From Drosophila pseudoobscura (taxonomy: Eukaryota; Arthropoda; Insecta; Diptera; Drosophilidae), in assembly GCF_009870125.1 (NCBI RefSeq), contig NC_046683.1:1302001-1366000 (forward strand): a stretch of DNA of 64,000 nucleotides, in the 5' to 3' direction. Both the position numbers and the translations under genes were made by a program. Positions 34,521-49,500 of the stretch are shown here, one piece after another; within the stretch, counting starts at the first letter, position 1, and each line of letters opens with the position of its first letter. The notes beneath the pieces were generated by a model. It did not search any database, was not told the origin of the DNA, and saw only the letters and a program-made list of their open reading frames with translations.

Positions 34521-37500
34521 GTAAGTTGTTGGGCTGCCCGAAACGGAGCCAAAAAAAAAAACAAACTGGAAAATATCTGTGCAAAAACCTGAGAAAACTG
34601 AGAAATCATTTTTGTAACGCTTATATATTGTTGTTGTTGCTGGCATTGCGACGACCGTATTTTGTACGCAATTAGCGCAAATCTGGCCAAGAGTCGCAAG
34701 CATTTAGTCCAGGGCAAGTAGCAGCAATTTCCTGACTCGACGGGGACCCATGCAGGAGGGTTTAACGAAAGGGATCGAAAAGGAAGTGCGACCACGACAG
34801 GCAGACAACCTTGAAGAGGATCACAGCCGAAAGTTGTTTCCCCGATCCAGGAAGAACAGCCACCAGGCACCAGGCGCCTCCTCATAGATATGTACATCTC
34901 ATCGGAGATGCCACCTTTTTATGGCCCATAAAGATCGCTGCTTGATCTTGCGAGAAACGGGTTCTAGGTCTCATCTTCATTCTTGAATAATTGAATTATT
35001 CATTCGCGACGGAGACGGAGACCCGGACTCAAGTTGATTTCGTTTTCGTTTTGCCCGGTTTAGCTTGTGTGTCTATCCGTTGTTATTGAAATGACTCTTG
35101 GATGATTGCATAATTAATGCCAGGCCAGCACAAAGGCTGACAAAACTTCCGACTGTGGTCAGACTCAACCAGTAGAATAGGCATCCATAGAAAGTAAAAG
35201 TTACAAGTCTTTAGAGGACATGGTATCTGGGATATCTGGGATATCTGGCCAGAGGAATCGGTTCACTATAGCTTACGGTTTTATTGTTTTCTATGGAAAA
35301 AGGTTTGATTAGTTATCACCCAAGTGCGGAACACATAGAGGGATAAAAACCTTCGGTTTCTGGTTGTTTTTGGGGCTTATGTAATGCTGAAAACTTTTAC
35401 CCGATTAACACCTCGGCCGAAGACGACTGTCGATTGCAATTCCCATGCTAATCGAACGCAAAGGAGTGCAAAACTTTCAAACACGATTCGAGAAATCGAA
35501 TCGGAATGGCAGACGTCCATTGGCAGATACTCGTACATTGCATGCATACTAAAGATAATGCTGCAGATACAAGATATAATGCTCTCTCGTGGATCCTAAA
35601 CCAAGAGGCATGCAATGCATAAGCAGATCAATCAAAGATACTTTTGATACTTTTACTCCCCGACAAATAGGGGCCCCGAGGAGACAAATGAAATTCAAAT
35701 CGACATCGACATCGAATGAAATTTAATTTCGTTCCACTTTGGGCATTTGTTTTACATCCGCCTGGGTATTGGGCATTTGGGTATTACGAGTATGGGAGTA
35801 TAGGGGTATGTATACTCTCAAGTATACATATATGCATGCCCCGAATCGGGGCAGAGCTACTTCGGAGGCTAAGGCTGATATTTGATGCCTGTGGCCTGGA
35901 GCTTGGGGCCTGGGGTCTCATGCAAATTTCGATGTGGCTGTGGGGCTGCGCATGCGCAGAAAACTTGTTTAGGAACTGTTTTGTATTTTTGACAGTTTTC
36001 GGCTTGAACTTATTTTTGGCTTTTCGGCTTTTGACGGGCGCGCGGGGGCGAAACACGTTTGGCAACAAGTGCTGCGCCGCTACGGTACTGCAAACTAGCC
36101 AACGGATTCCTCATCATCGTCATCGTGATCATCATTGTTGTGATGATCAGAGTGATCATCTTCGGGTGCCCATCATCATTCCGAGCGAGTGCTTGACGTC
36201 AGGCCACAAAAATGCGTGTGAAGAGGAAATCAGCTTGGGGCTTTTGTCTCTCTCCGCCAAGCGGAAATCGGAGCCCAGCCCGAAAATAAGGCAGACAAAA
36301 TTTGCACATTCATGCAAGCAAGCCACCATCCCAGGGACAGGGGAGGCGGTGGAGTGCAACACTCCAGCAGTGCAGCAGTGCAGCAGTGCAACGCCAACGC
36401 TTTGTCGACTCTCCGCACCCAAAGACAAAGACAATGACAATGAACTGAACCCATCCCATGCCATGCCATGCCATGCCATATCCATGCAATGCGATGCCAT
36501 CCAATCATCCATCCTTCCATCCATCCATCCATCTATCCATCTGCAGCTGCCGTGCCTCTTTCCGATAATTCAGAACAAGTTGCCTCTCAAATACCCTTAC
36601 GATGGGGTGTAAAGTGATTATTGCCTTTCCTTGAAGATCTGTACCTTCGAACGGAAATGCTTAAATGGTATCCTCCCTCTATGACTAAAGCTGACACCAA
36701 AGACAGATCTCCAAGCATGCCACTCGTACTGGAACACGTAATAAATAACTGATTGCAATCACATCAACTTTGACCCCCCCCCCCACCACCGGTCATCGGC
36801 TCAGCGAAGGTTACCGCTCTCACCTTCTCCTCCGCATGGGACCCATATCCCATATCCGAGTGTATGGGCGACTATAGAAAGGTTTTCAGATTGGCAAATC
36901 GGAATTCGCATTCGCATTCGCGATTCGCATTCAACGGCGGAAAGTGAAACCAGTCGACACTCCACAAAAGAGGGACAGCAGCAGGCAGCAGGGAGCAGGG
37001 AGGGAAAAGTGAATGGCAGGCTGGAATGGGGGAATTGATGCGTTTGGTATCTGCTTTTTTTTTTTGTTATTTAAAAGATTATAGAAGAGTCTGCTGGCGG
37101 GGATCACATTAAGTTACCGGTTTTTTGTGCTATTAAACCGCATTTGCCTGAAATTCCAGCATTCCCAGTCGCATCCACTGCAATCGCTTTTGGTAATTGT
37201 ATCTGACAGATACACAGATACACCGCCACAAATACACACGTGCAGTGCCTTCAACCTCATTGCAAAATTTGCTACATTTTTTTTTGTATTTTGTCTTCCT
37301 CTGCTGCTGCTGCCTGCTGCTGCTTTTGTTACGTTACTTACGAGCACACATCAGAGGAGGGAGCGCAGAGGGTACCCAGCTGTAGAGGTAGAGGCTGCAT
37401 GGCATGGCTCACTTAGAGACAGAGACCGAGACCATGCTCCAGAGACCGCCGGGATGATTCAATTCCATGACAACGACAACGACAACGACAACGACAGCCC

Positions 37501-40500
37501 GGAGATGGCCAGGGGGGCTTCAGCTTTGATTTTGATTTGGGGACATGCAAATCATTAACACTCCTACGACAGATGGGGATGGATGGATTCATTCCCAATG
37601 GAAAGCGAGACTTCGCTTTGATATTCGAGTCCAGTTTGACAGACTGTGATTTAAGCTTTAACTGCTGGTATGTCCCCAGAGAAAGCCTTGGCTATGGTCA
37701 GTTTGTGTTCTGTACAGAAATGCCTAGCTAAGGATTCCGAGACTAGATAGAAAGCTTCATTGCCAAGCTTTCACATGGACAGAATTCGGACACACACACA
37801 CCACCAAAACGTTCCCTTGCTTAGCTATTCCTGAAGCGAAAGCTCACCCATACATGCACGGGCATCAACTTTCAGTTTGGATTTTGAATTGGATTATGAG
37901 TACGACTACGAGTACTCGTACTTTCGCCCCCGAAAATACTCGTATCAGATTCCCACCCTTGAAACCAGCCTCTGGACATTGTCACTCCACACGTAACTGT
38001 AAATCCGCCATGGATATATGCATGAATAAAACAACATATATATGTGTATATTGATATATGTATATATATATTCATGTATCGGTTATGCGGCCGTGAAGGT
38101 CAACTTGTTTTGCAGGTCTCTCCGTGTTTGAGTGAAAAAAAGCAAAAGTTATAAATTAATTTATTAAGCCAGATCGGACGGAGCCCAGAGACAAGCCGCA
38201 CAGCACACAGCGCCACAGCACCATAGCACAGTCAGTCACAGTCTCAAAGTCAGGCCAACCAAGTTCCACTCTCGATGTTTAAACTCGTTTGGGGGACAAC
38301 AAAAGCACTTGCTGAAAATTCCAGAGTCTTGACCAGCAGACTAGCTGACTGACCCCCAATTGGTATTTAAAAGAATGTGACTGCACAAAGACCACAACGA
38401 AACAACGTAACGAACAAGAAATAAATCAGTATGATGTATGCCGACTGGTGACTGCTGAATGCTGAATGCTGCATTGGGGGTGAATGGGGGACAATTCACA
38501 AGGCACTTTAATTGCCACAAGGATGACGGTACCTCACACTCGAAAAGTAGACCACAGGCAGGGGAGAGCTTCTGGGAAATACCCATACATTTGATTCCTT
38601 CTTTTAAAAATCTATTTTAGTGTTTAACCTTATTTGCATATCACATATAAGATATAGTTTCTGTGCACAGTCGAAGATATTTCCATTTTGATGATACAAA
38701 AAAAACCCCAAATCATGCTTCGATCTAATTAAGTTTTGGGCCAACTCGAGAGCCATCTAATCGGCTTAAACAATGGGCATTATCTTTATGGCCATAACCC
38801 ATAACCACTCTCGACCCCTGGCTGGAGCCACAGTTCAGCTTCAGCTGCTGCTTCATGGCCGCCGCATCCACAGCATCAAAATTAGCCATCGTCCATTTCC
38901 ATCTCCATCTCCATCTCCATCTCCATTGCCCATCTCCCTGTTCCATCTTCGACTCAACTTGAACCTGAATGTGCATCACGATTAATTTTTCTTTCTGGCG
39001 TGTTTTTTTTTCTCTGTATCTTTTGTTTGTGCTTTGGGCTGGATTGTTGCCGGATGCGCAAGCAGCACAGCTTAATAATTTCCACCGAAAACTGAAAACC
39101 GAACAAAATTGAAAGTGAGCAAAACCACACAGCGGCAGCCAACGGACAACAAAAATTTACGAGTATCTATAAATAAATTGTATACTAAAGTTGTGCTTAA
39201 AAGGGCATAAAAGTTACATAAGAAATGCTCTGTCTGCGAGATGGAGAGCGGCTTCTTCCGTTGGTTGGTTGTGTGGTTGATGGTTGGTGGATGGTGGATT
39301 AGTGGATGGGGCATTTCTTTTATTGGTGCTTTATTGTGCGCATATGACATAATTGGCTGCCAATGAGCGAGCAACTATCTAATTTTTGGCAAGAAAGAAA
39401 CGGAGGGGTAGCCATACGTTTAACACCAACCGTTAGCCGCTGCAGCCAGTGCCTTTGCAGCGTTTACTTTGCCAATTATCGCCTGGGACGTACGGCACGG
39501 GTGCCGGTGCCAGTGCCGGTGGCGGTGACGGTGACGGGGCAGGTGCCGCCGTTAATGTTAATTGCAGTGTAAACGCGTTGCGACTCTTTGGTGGATGCGT
39601 CGCCGCCACCGCCACCGCCACCGTCACCTCCCTAAGGGTGCCCTGGTGGGCCGTGGAATGTAGTGGAGTGGAGTTGAGTGGGTAGGGTGTCAATCAGCCT
39701 CGACTTTCGATTTCACTTTGAAGTATGCCACACGCACGAGCACTCACGCATTTTGACAGCAATGTTCACCTCACCTTTTCCAAATATACCTTTGGGAGGC
39801 AGCAGTAGCAGCAGCAGCAGAAGCTCTTCATAGCTCTGAGATATCCTCTGATATATCCCTGATCTTTTGTATTCTCCGCATTGACTCCATCTCCTGAGTC
39901 GCTTCATTAACTTTCTGCGTTGAAAGCTTTCACCTCGCTGTCTATTGACTAATTATTTGTATGCTTTTGACGTAACTGTACATTTTGACAACGCAAATGA
40001 TAAATGTCAGCAGTAGAAGCCGTTAAAGGGGGAAGGATCGGATCGGAGATGACTATCCGGTTTCGCGACATGCAAATCCGCTCGTGAGTCCTCCGCTCGG
40101 ACTCCTCATTTCACCTGGCTCGACAGCCTGCCAGCCTTGTCGTGTCAATTGCGATCAGACCATCCATTAAGGCGTTTAGCCATTAATTATGGCATTAACT
40201 CGACGGCCAGGGTGGTCACACTGGACATGTGTGGGGCACAGGGAAAGTTTTGCAACTTTTACGAATGAATGAATGGATTTCTCTCCTGATGATGAGTTAC
40301 CCGGCAAGATTCTCTTCTGGAAACAAAGGCTTAAAGTGGCATCTGAAAACTTAAGTTTTAGTTTATTTCGTATCCTCCCAGTGCCCAGCACCACGTTTCT
40401 GCCATAGCAAGTGTCCACTGTATGGGTATTTTTCTGTGGTTTTGTTGATTTTTGGCTTGGACTTTCGCCAAACACCTGGCCACTGCCAGGCATCTCTCCT

Positions 40501-43500
40501 TGGGGGCGCCTCTAGCGATGACGATGGCCATTCGCGTTAATGGGGAAAATTGCACCATTAACAGCGACAAATGCAAATCGATAAGGTGAAAAAATAATGT
40601 TTTATTCATTAGCCATATATCAGTTATACGGCTTGTTTGTTTTGACCAGCTTGAGATGGAGCGCTTTTGGCCAGCACCAGAGATCTCTCACTTCAAAGCT
40701 GATGTCTGAGAGCGACAATTGAGATTTGAAACCCGAATTTGAATTTAAATGGAAATTAACTATGACTTTGACTTTGAATTGAAATTGAAACCCAGAAGAG
40801 AACGTCTTCTGACTTCACCTAACATTTCACGTTTTATCGACTCTGTGTCTGGATCTGTGTTTATGTCTGAGTCATGTCATCGGTTATGTGCGTCAATTGA
40901 ATCTAAACGGATTAGTTATGCTAGCTATTGTATCTTCTATCTATATACATTGTATGAAAGCATATCACAATGGCTTCGCGGTGAGTCAGCAGCAGTGCGG
41001 AGCAGTGTGGAGCAGTGGGATTGACTGAAATCGATTCGATTGGCATGGCATTCGCATCCTGCTGCTGCTGCTGCTTAGATCATTCAGGCCTTAAATTGAA
41101 TTTTTACGCTGCAGTGCTCGCAAAAAAGGAGAACATATTTTCAGCTTAAGCCCCGAAAAATTCAGCGGAACCGAAGGGTGCCTACACCCTATACCCTAAC
41201 CCTTCCCATGCCAGCAATAGAAAACTATTCAATCAAAACAGGAATATGTTGCAAAATACAGCCATTGGATGGGGTATAGAGGCCACTCTTCTCGTGTGCT
41301 TAAGCTTCCATCAAATTCAGCGAAATTCTCATTAAAAGGCAGCCGACAAACCTTTTTGGCGTATAATTGGATTTAATGAACTGCCCGTCCGTCCGTCCGT
41401 CTGTCCGCCTGGCTGTCTGCCTGCCCATTGTTGTACCCCGCCGCATCGTGACGACGCGTCGATGGGGATTATGCTGATGATGGCCCCATGGCTCGTTTAT
41501 GGCAACATCAAGGTAATGCAGACAATGGGGATTACGACTCGTACTCGTAACTGAATGAACTTGAATTCTTCAGTCAGACAAATGCGAAATGCATAATGCT
41601 GGATGCAAATTTTGACATCGATGCATTCCCTATGAATACGCGAATGAATGGTAGTGAATGATGGAGTGAATGAGCATTGACATTGATCGGGCTGAAGATG
41701 ATCTTCTCGGGGGCTGCCTTGGCAATAGCCTGGCGGCATTTTGATGGAAATGAAATCAAATGAAATGAAAGAGGAGATTTCTATTTTGCCCGGCCTTGAC
41801 AGGCACTGGTCGTCGGCTCAGCTTTCAGTGGGCTTCAGCTTTACAGCTTTACAGGTTTACAACCGGAGTGAAGATGTAAAAAATCATTCAATTTCACAAT
41901 CTATTGATAGGCTTTTTATGGCTCAATTGTGTGCGTGCGTTTCGTCGATGGTCGATCGTCGGTCGTCGGTCGTCGATGCGTTTGAGAGAGCTGGAAAACC
42001 GCTTCGGAGACTGAAGTTGGCTTTTCTTTTTTTGGGTGCGTCGTCGTCACCGCCGCCGTTTGCTGACCCATAATACATTGATCCATTGAACAGACAGAAA
42101 GAGAAAAATACTCGAACACGAAATAAAGATGGACATAATCTCACCCCAACACCCCAGCAGCAGCAGCAGCAGCATCCGGCGACATCAACTTTCGCTTTTC
42201 CTTTCGGTTTCAGTATCGGTTTCGGTTTTTGGTTTTGGTTTTGGTTTCGGCTTTTTTGGGTGCACTCGCATCTCTCGTCGCCTGTCACGCCAAATGGCGA
42301 TTAAGAAAGCCAGGCCAAGACCAGCAGCCAAGTCAAGGAGTCAAAGGAAAGCCAATCCAAGCCGAGACTCGAGTCCGGGCCAACTGGTTTCCCCCGTAGC
42401 CACTCCGGAGTCAATGACTGGATGACTTCTGCTCCATAATTGGCTACTTTACGTATTTTAATTTTTGCGTGTGTGTGTGTTTTGGCCTGGTCAATCCGCT
42501 TTTCACTCATGCGAACGGTCCGGTCAACCATTCATACGAGTCGTGACATCGCTGGACATGCACTGCCAGAAATAATTAGTCGTAGGAGAACTACATATCC
42601 TTTTGAAAGGCTATTGGTCTCGAAAAGTGGCGAGAGAACTTTGGGAATTCCTTTCCTTAAGAATTGATGAGTTTTTCCTTACCTGTCCTTACTACTGTCT
42701 TTATTCTGGGGATCATCAACTTGTCTGAAGAAATATTTTGCAAGAATTCCTGACACTATCTTCTCATTCTCTCTTAAGGTATTTCCCATCCGATCCTCAC
42801 TTTGAAGGGGGCTTCTTGCTTGGATCCTTGCATCGCATTCAAAGCCTTCCGCATTTCATTCACAGTTTGATCGAGCACCGCTTTTCGCCCTGTGCATGGT
42901 GCATGGGTCTTTGTTTGCTTGTTTGGTTGTTTGTTCTTTTGGGCCAACTAAGCCGCTGGCCATGATTCAGATTTTGGGTCGAGTCGTGGCTTTCGATTGC
43001 TTAATTGAAAATGCCTTGGCGCTTGGCGCTTGGCGCTTGGCGCTGACAAAAAACCCTAGCAAATGGGGTAAAAGCGGGGGACAAGATTGAAAGACCGCAA
43101 AGCAAAATCTTTCGCACGGTAATCTTGATGTTGGCCAACAATGCTCAGAGCTTGGCTTTCGCACGGCATAAATCCCGGCTAAATGCAAAAGTTAAATGCA
43201 TCAAGTTATCGCCCGATCTGTGGCTGGGCCATTGTTGGAGGCACACAGGCACAGCCACAGCCACACAGGGGCACACCCTCGGGATTGGAGATGGAGTGCC
43301 GGACAGATGCATGGTGCTCCAGATCCCGCGAAATTGTTTCAAATGCCAAAAGTTTTCGTTTGCAAGACTCTTCAGCCTTTGGGGCCGCACCCTCTCCTTC
43401 TCCCTCTCCCTCACCCCCCCAATGGCACACCCACTCCCTATTCCACACAGGGCGTATACGCAACTCTTGGCAGACATTGATCTTTTGCCACTCTTTTTTG

Positions 43501-46500
43501 TGTACGTTTTGTTTGTTTTTTGTTTTTTTTTTGTGGGGCGTTGACATTGTGACGCGCGGCGGTACGTGAAACGTGACATGACGTGAGGCACATTCTACGT
43601 GCCGCAGCGGAAATTTCCAGTCAATGCCAGCCCGGCGGTACAGGAGCCAGGGAGGAGCCGAAGAGCAGGGAGAACGAGAGATGGAGCGGAACCGTCTTTG
43701 AATTTTAAGTTGCAGCTAAAGCCAACTGAACTTTACAGAATACATACTATACTCGTATATAGCCGGTCATGGAATGTGAATGAGTGCGAGTGTGAGTGCG
43801 TACTATGAGTGCACGTGAGATGCAGCTGCAGGCTGCACTGAGGTAGGGATTTCTGAATAGCCCGTGCCTTGTCTGTGGAATGTTTGGACCAAGATTGATT
43901 GAACCAAAATTTCACATTTCATTCATGATTCATTCACATACTGACGCAGATTCATGGCTATTCATTGGAGTACAGTGCCTACAGTAATTTACGAGTACTT
44001 GGAATGAGTGCAATTGGCATTCATATGTATTCAAAGCACTCAAGCGATGCAAATCCATCCCTCCCTGAATGAGCATTCATGAGTGCATTAAGGGCGCATA
44101 TTATCGGAGGGAGGCAGCATCTACTATATATGTATGCATGTATATATCTATCTACCATTGATATCGGGTTTCGCTATTCATGGACCCCGGCTCTCTCGAG
44201 GCCATTGTCTGGCGCGACCTGTTCCCAATTCGAGAGCAACTACTCGGACCGAATGGTTTTTCTGAAGCGGTTTCTCTTCTCTCGTGATTCAAGGTTACCA
44301 ATAGATCCAGATTTTATGCAAAGCAAACAGCCAGCCAGCCAGCCAGCCAGTCCAGCCTCTGGGAAATTGCAAATATGTACGCAATATTTGTGGTGCTTTT
44401 GTTTTTGTATTTTTAGCAGCGTAATGCTGCGATGCCTTACGTAAGCAACGGGCTATCCAGCTGCAGTTGCAGTTGCAGGCGAGTACTCGTATATGTGCCA
44501 CAGTTGATCTGTCTCTGCCTTTGTATCGTTTCATGTGTTGCAACTTGTCGTCGTCTGCGTCGTCGTCTGCGTCGTCGTCGTCGTCGCCGTCGTCGTCGGC
44601 AGCAACAACTTGTCCATAAATTGTGCCGCAGTCTTTTACAGCCGCTGGCTGTAAATCCGGCCAAAAACGATTCTCAATTTTGGCCCGCTGCCTCTGTTGC
44701 AGTTGCAGTTGTAGTTGCAGTGGTGTGCTGTGTGTGTTTTGGGGCGCCCTGCAGCAACACACATCACATCAAATCACACAACCTGCCTGGCTGCCTGGCT
44801 GCCGCCTGTCCATCCAGATCCAGATTTAATTGCCAGCCATTCGCAGCCATTAAAAGATGCAGAAACTAAGCCAAAAACCAGGCGGTAAATAGTGCTAGCA
44901 AAGCCGAAGATTCCGATACTCTAACGCTGGTCACTCGGCTTAGAAGATTCTAGTTGTTTTCCCCCTAAGAACTTTTTGGATTTAGTACTGGGTTTTTTCT
45001 ATAATATCCATGGCTTGTGAAGTCTAGCAAGTCTGATTGTAGGATGCACTGATTCCTTACTTTTGTAATGCTCAATACGATACATATGTACATACTCGTA
45101 TATGGTAAGTATGCTCCATGAAGAGTTATACCTTCTATGGACTAAAGTGGCCCCATTCAAAGACCAAAACTCGAGCAAAACTCTATCAAATGTGGCATTT
45201 GCCTTTAGGTACATGTGTTGCAGACGCCTGGTGGTTGTTGTTGTTGTTGTGGTTGGTGGTGGCACTTTTGTGTTCACTTTGCGTAAAATCGACAAATTTG
45301 TCAAGCCAACTCGCGGCGGCCAATCAATGCGAGTGCTCATGCGCATTGTACAATCCAAATTGTTGTCATTTCATTTTCATTCAAGTTGTTGTTGTTTTCT
45401 TGTGGATACTCGATCTTTTTTTGTGTGTGTTTTTTTTTTGGCATGCAATTTTATGTAAGCAGCTGCTGCAGTCGCTGCCATAAAGAAATGTTAAGCAATG
45501 CGTAAGAGGCAACAGCAAAAGCAACAGCAACAGCAAACAGCCCCAGCAACAGAGCACTGAAAGCCATGTAAATGATGGCTATATATAAATGTAAATGGCC
45601 AAAGAGTTCCATAAACATTTCTTGTTTAGCTTTATGCTGGGTTTTGGTCCAATGACCCAATCAATGTCTGAACGCTCAGTAGGTAAATGTGCCATTACCC
45701 TCTACAGACATACTCGCTCCACGTATCCCCCATATCCCCCATAACCATAGAATGCCTTGAGTACAGGCCAAGTAGCCACTTGCCGGATATGGATACGGCT
45801 GCGATTTACGGCATACGGCATACGGCATTCGGCATTCGGCTTAAGGGGGAAAGCTTCAAGTCCTCGCTAGAGAGTGTGTTGATGGGTTTTCTATACCGCA
45901 TACGCATACGAGTATTGTATTGCAAAAATCATTGCTTTTTAGCTCCAATTGTGGTCCCAAAGAGTGCACAAAGAGTGATTCTGGTTCTCCTTCTTAATGG
46001 TTTTTTAGTCGACATTTAAGTATTGCCGTCCGTGTTTGAGTTCTTTTGGTCTCCCACATGAAGGTCTTTCAAGAGTTTTTTTTGTTTTGTACTATGCTTG
46101 GAGAATTTGTATGCCTTTTGTTTCCAGTATTTTGTTGATATTTATCAGATCCGAATGAATATCCTTCTTGGAATAAACTCTTACGCCCAACAAAATCGTA
46201 TCTTGATAGGTCAGGTACATTTTATTTAATATAGATGAAACATGATGTACGAGTATTATATGATTTAGGTTTGTTTTTAAATCGATAATTGCTTCCAGCT
46301 GATTGAGCAGAGACCTTTGACAAATAGAAAGTTTCGCCCTCGGGCCCGACAGACTTTTTTATTAGCAAAAATTCACTTTTTATTCATCGGTAGAGTCCCC
46401 CCCCCCCATGTACACAAATATCACAATATAAGTACGAGTGTGTATGTATTCATCTGCGACTGTGCATTGGGGGCTTTGCTAATTAGTTATGAGAGCCCAC

Positions 46501-49500
46501 ACGGCAAGCGATGCCGTGGATGATGGTTCAACCTGTTCGGCGATGTCTTCATGGCAGATGTTTTCGCTGCCCGATGATGTTTTACATGGGGACTTGATCA
46601 ATTTTGTTTCATGTACAATTCACTTCGATGAATGAACGCACACACACATACACCACACACACACACGCACGCACGCACGCACGCACTCACGCACGCACGT
46701 GTGTGTTTTGGGGCAAAAAAAAACCGGCATGGCTAACACGCACACACACTCGCTATCGAAGTCGTCTAGGGGCAACAAGTTTTTGTTTTTGTTGGCTGCT
46801 TATGTAATTCAAGCTGTTTCTCTTTCTGCTGTGTGTTGCTGACCAAAATCCCAAAACAGATTTTGGGCCCATTGTGGCTGTTGTAACACTTTGGCATTTT
46901 AATATGAAAATCCGTTTAAAATATCCGTATATTTACGAGCCATGAGTCACAGAGTCTGGAGACTGGAGGCTGGAGACTGCAGATACTGGAGACTGTAACC
47001 CTATGGATGATCTAATTTCTGTGTTATGCCGAAGCAGAAAACATAAGGAAGTTTTCTTCCACACACACTCGTAACACAAACTGGGCGTGTCCGTCCCAAT
47101 GGCATTTGCATTTGCATTTGCATTTCCATTTGAATTTGCATTTCATCAATTCCGTCCAATTTGCATATGGAATTCATCTCCTCAGATCATCTCTTCTCTT
47201 GTACGAGCATGGGGTTATGTAAGCCGCATGCTGTTGATAGACGCCGACCTTCATGGGAACCTTTTCGAGCTTCGAGCTTCGAGCTCGAGTCTTTCGAGTG
47301 ATGATCTTTTGTCTTTTGTGTATCGCCCAGATTTATGCGGATCTGTCCATCGATGTCACTGTGTCAATGCTGCTGCCGCCTGCCAACCTGCCTGCCAGTA
47401 TGATAATTGCTTCCGCCTTGAGATCCAAATTAAAGCGAAAATAACTACGTACACCCAGATTACACTTATATTTTGACATTTCCATGCAGTTTTGTCCCGA
47501 TATTTTAAGTTTATTGAAACTTAACTAATTTCCCCATTTAAATAAGCACAAGTTCACTTTCTCTGCTTGTTTTTGGTGTTTTATAGACATATTTTCCTTT
47601 ACTGTTTTCTCCCATATAAAAGATGATTCTTGATAAAAGTTTCTGCCACATATTTTCGGACTTTGTGGGGGCGGGGCGGAGTTTTAACATTGATGGGTTG
47701 GTTTCCTTCTACTGCCTTTCTGCCTCTGATTTTTCTCTCTTTTGATTTTCATTGCAGTTCCGGCGTGGAGCGGCCTGGCAAACGCTCTTCCTGCTCTGCG
47801 CACTCGCATATTGCATAAATGGTAAGTGCTCCACTACGAAAGGGTTTCCGAATGATACTCGTACACGATATGTAATTTCAATCCGACCTGATTCGATATC
47901 CGAAAACAGAGGCCAGCAGCGAGGGTCGTGTCGTTTGCTATTACACGAACTGGAGCGTCTACCGTCCGGGTACGGCCAAATTCAACCCGCAGAACATTAA
48001 TCCATATTTGTGTACACATTTGGTCTACGCATTCGGTGGATTCACCAAGGACAATCAGATGAAGCCCTTCGACAAGTACCAGGACATTGAGCAGGGTAAG
48101 CCCCATCCAGCATCCAATGTTAATTCAACTCGATTTTAATTTCCTGTCTGTCTACATCCATCCCCTGACCCCTGCCAGGTGGATATGCAAAGTTCACCGG
48201 CCTCAAGACCTACAACAAGCAGCTGAAAACGATGATTGCCATCGGTGGGTGGAACGAGGCCAGCTCCCGGTTCTCTCCACTGGTGGCCAGCGGCGAGCGT
48301 CGCCAGCAGTTCATCAAGAATATCCTCAAGTTTCTGCGACAGAATCACTTTGATGGCATCGACCTGGACTGGGAGTATCCGGCCCATCGGGAGGGCGGCA
48401 AGTCCCGTGACCGCGACAATTACGCCCAGTTTGTCCAGGAGCTGCGGGCGGAGTTCGAGCGCGAGGCCCAGAAGACGGGACGCACTCGATTGCTCTTGAC
48501 CATGGCCGTGCCAGCGGGCATTGAGTACATCGACAAGGGCTACGATGTGCCCAAGCTGAACAAGTATCTGGATTGGTTCAATGTCCTCACCTACGACTTC
48601 CACTCGTCGCACGAGCCCTCTGTGAACCACCACGCCCCGCTCTACTCTCTGGAGGAGGACTCCGAGTACAACTACGATGCAGAGCTGAATATTGTACGAG
48701 CACCAGACAGTGCCGCTTAACTTGAGAGGCACTATTTTAATGATGATCTGCTCTTTCCAGGATTACTCCATCAAGTACTACCTAAAGGCGGGCGCCGATC
48801 GGGATAAGCTCGTGCTGGGCATTCCCACCTATGGCCGGTCCTACACGCTGATCAACGAGGAGAGTACGGAGCTGGGAGCCCCCTCGGAGGGTCCCGGTGA
48901 ACAGGGCGATGCCACCCGGGAGAAGGGCTACCTGGCGTACTACGAGGTGGGTTGGCTATTAAACCCTCCCAAACAAGTGAATCATTTTCATCTTCCTCCA
49001 CCCACTTACAGATCTGTCAGACGCTCAAGGACGACCCCGAGTGGACGGTGGTGCAGCCGAATGCCAATGTAATGGGTCCATATGCCTACAGACGCAACCA
49101 GTGGGTTGGCTACGACGACGAGGCCATGGTACGGAAGAAGGCCGAGTATGTGGTTGCTCACGGCCTGGGCGGCATCATGTTCTGGGCCATAGACAACGAC
49201 GACTTCCGCGGCACGTGCAACGGCAAGCCATATCCCCTGATCGAGGCTGCCAAAGAGGCCATGGTGGATGCTCTTGGGTATGTGTGGGTTGTCGGTTGCC
49301 TCTGGGCACTAAGCGAACTCTCTTACCAATCCTCCCTCCTTGCAGTTTGGGCATCAACGAGGTGGCCAAGTCGAACGGACCACAGAAACCGTCGCGTTCC
49401 CGCAGTCGCGACAATGCCGTACAGAATCGGAACCGCCTGAATGCCAAGACAGAGGCCCCAACGCCGGCCAGCTCGAGGAGAGGTCCCAGCGGTGGACGTC

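Larger units (their letters stand above)
34521..47757 (+). other. First Cht6 intron, 13.2 kb
   Basis: It runs from GTAAGT to TTTCATTGCAG. No nested gene is supported on either strand. It holds 13 TACTCGTA/TACGAGTA octamers, a perfect motif 1 (TGGTCACACTG) at 40213-40223, CATG and CCAT repeats (36,457-36,540), GACAAC repeats (37,469-37,496), a TTGGCGC tandem (43,015-43,043), CCAG repeats (44,329-44,351), GTC repeats (44,547-44,599) and a CA/ACGC tract (46,638-46,705). The size and position suggest enhancer content. Confidence 0.75.

Noticed and set aside
35716..36612. 298-codon ATG-started frame inside the large Cht6 intron
   Set aside because: It runs through CATG and CCAT repeats, has no domain, signal peptide or codon-usage character of a real exon, and overlaps comparable frames on the other strand.
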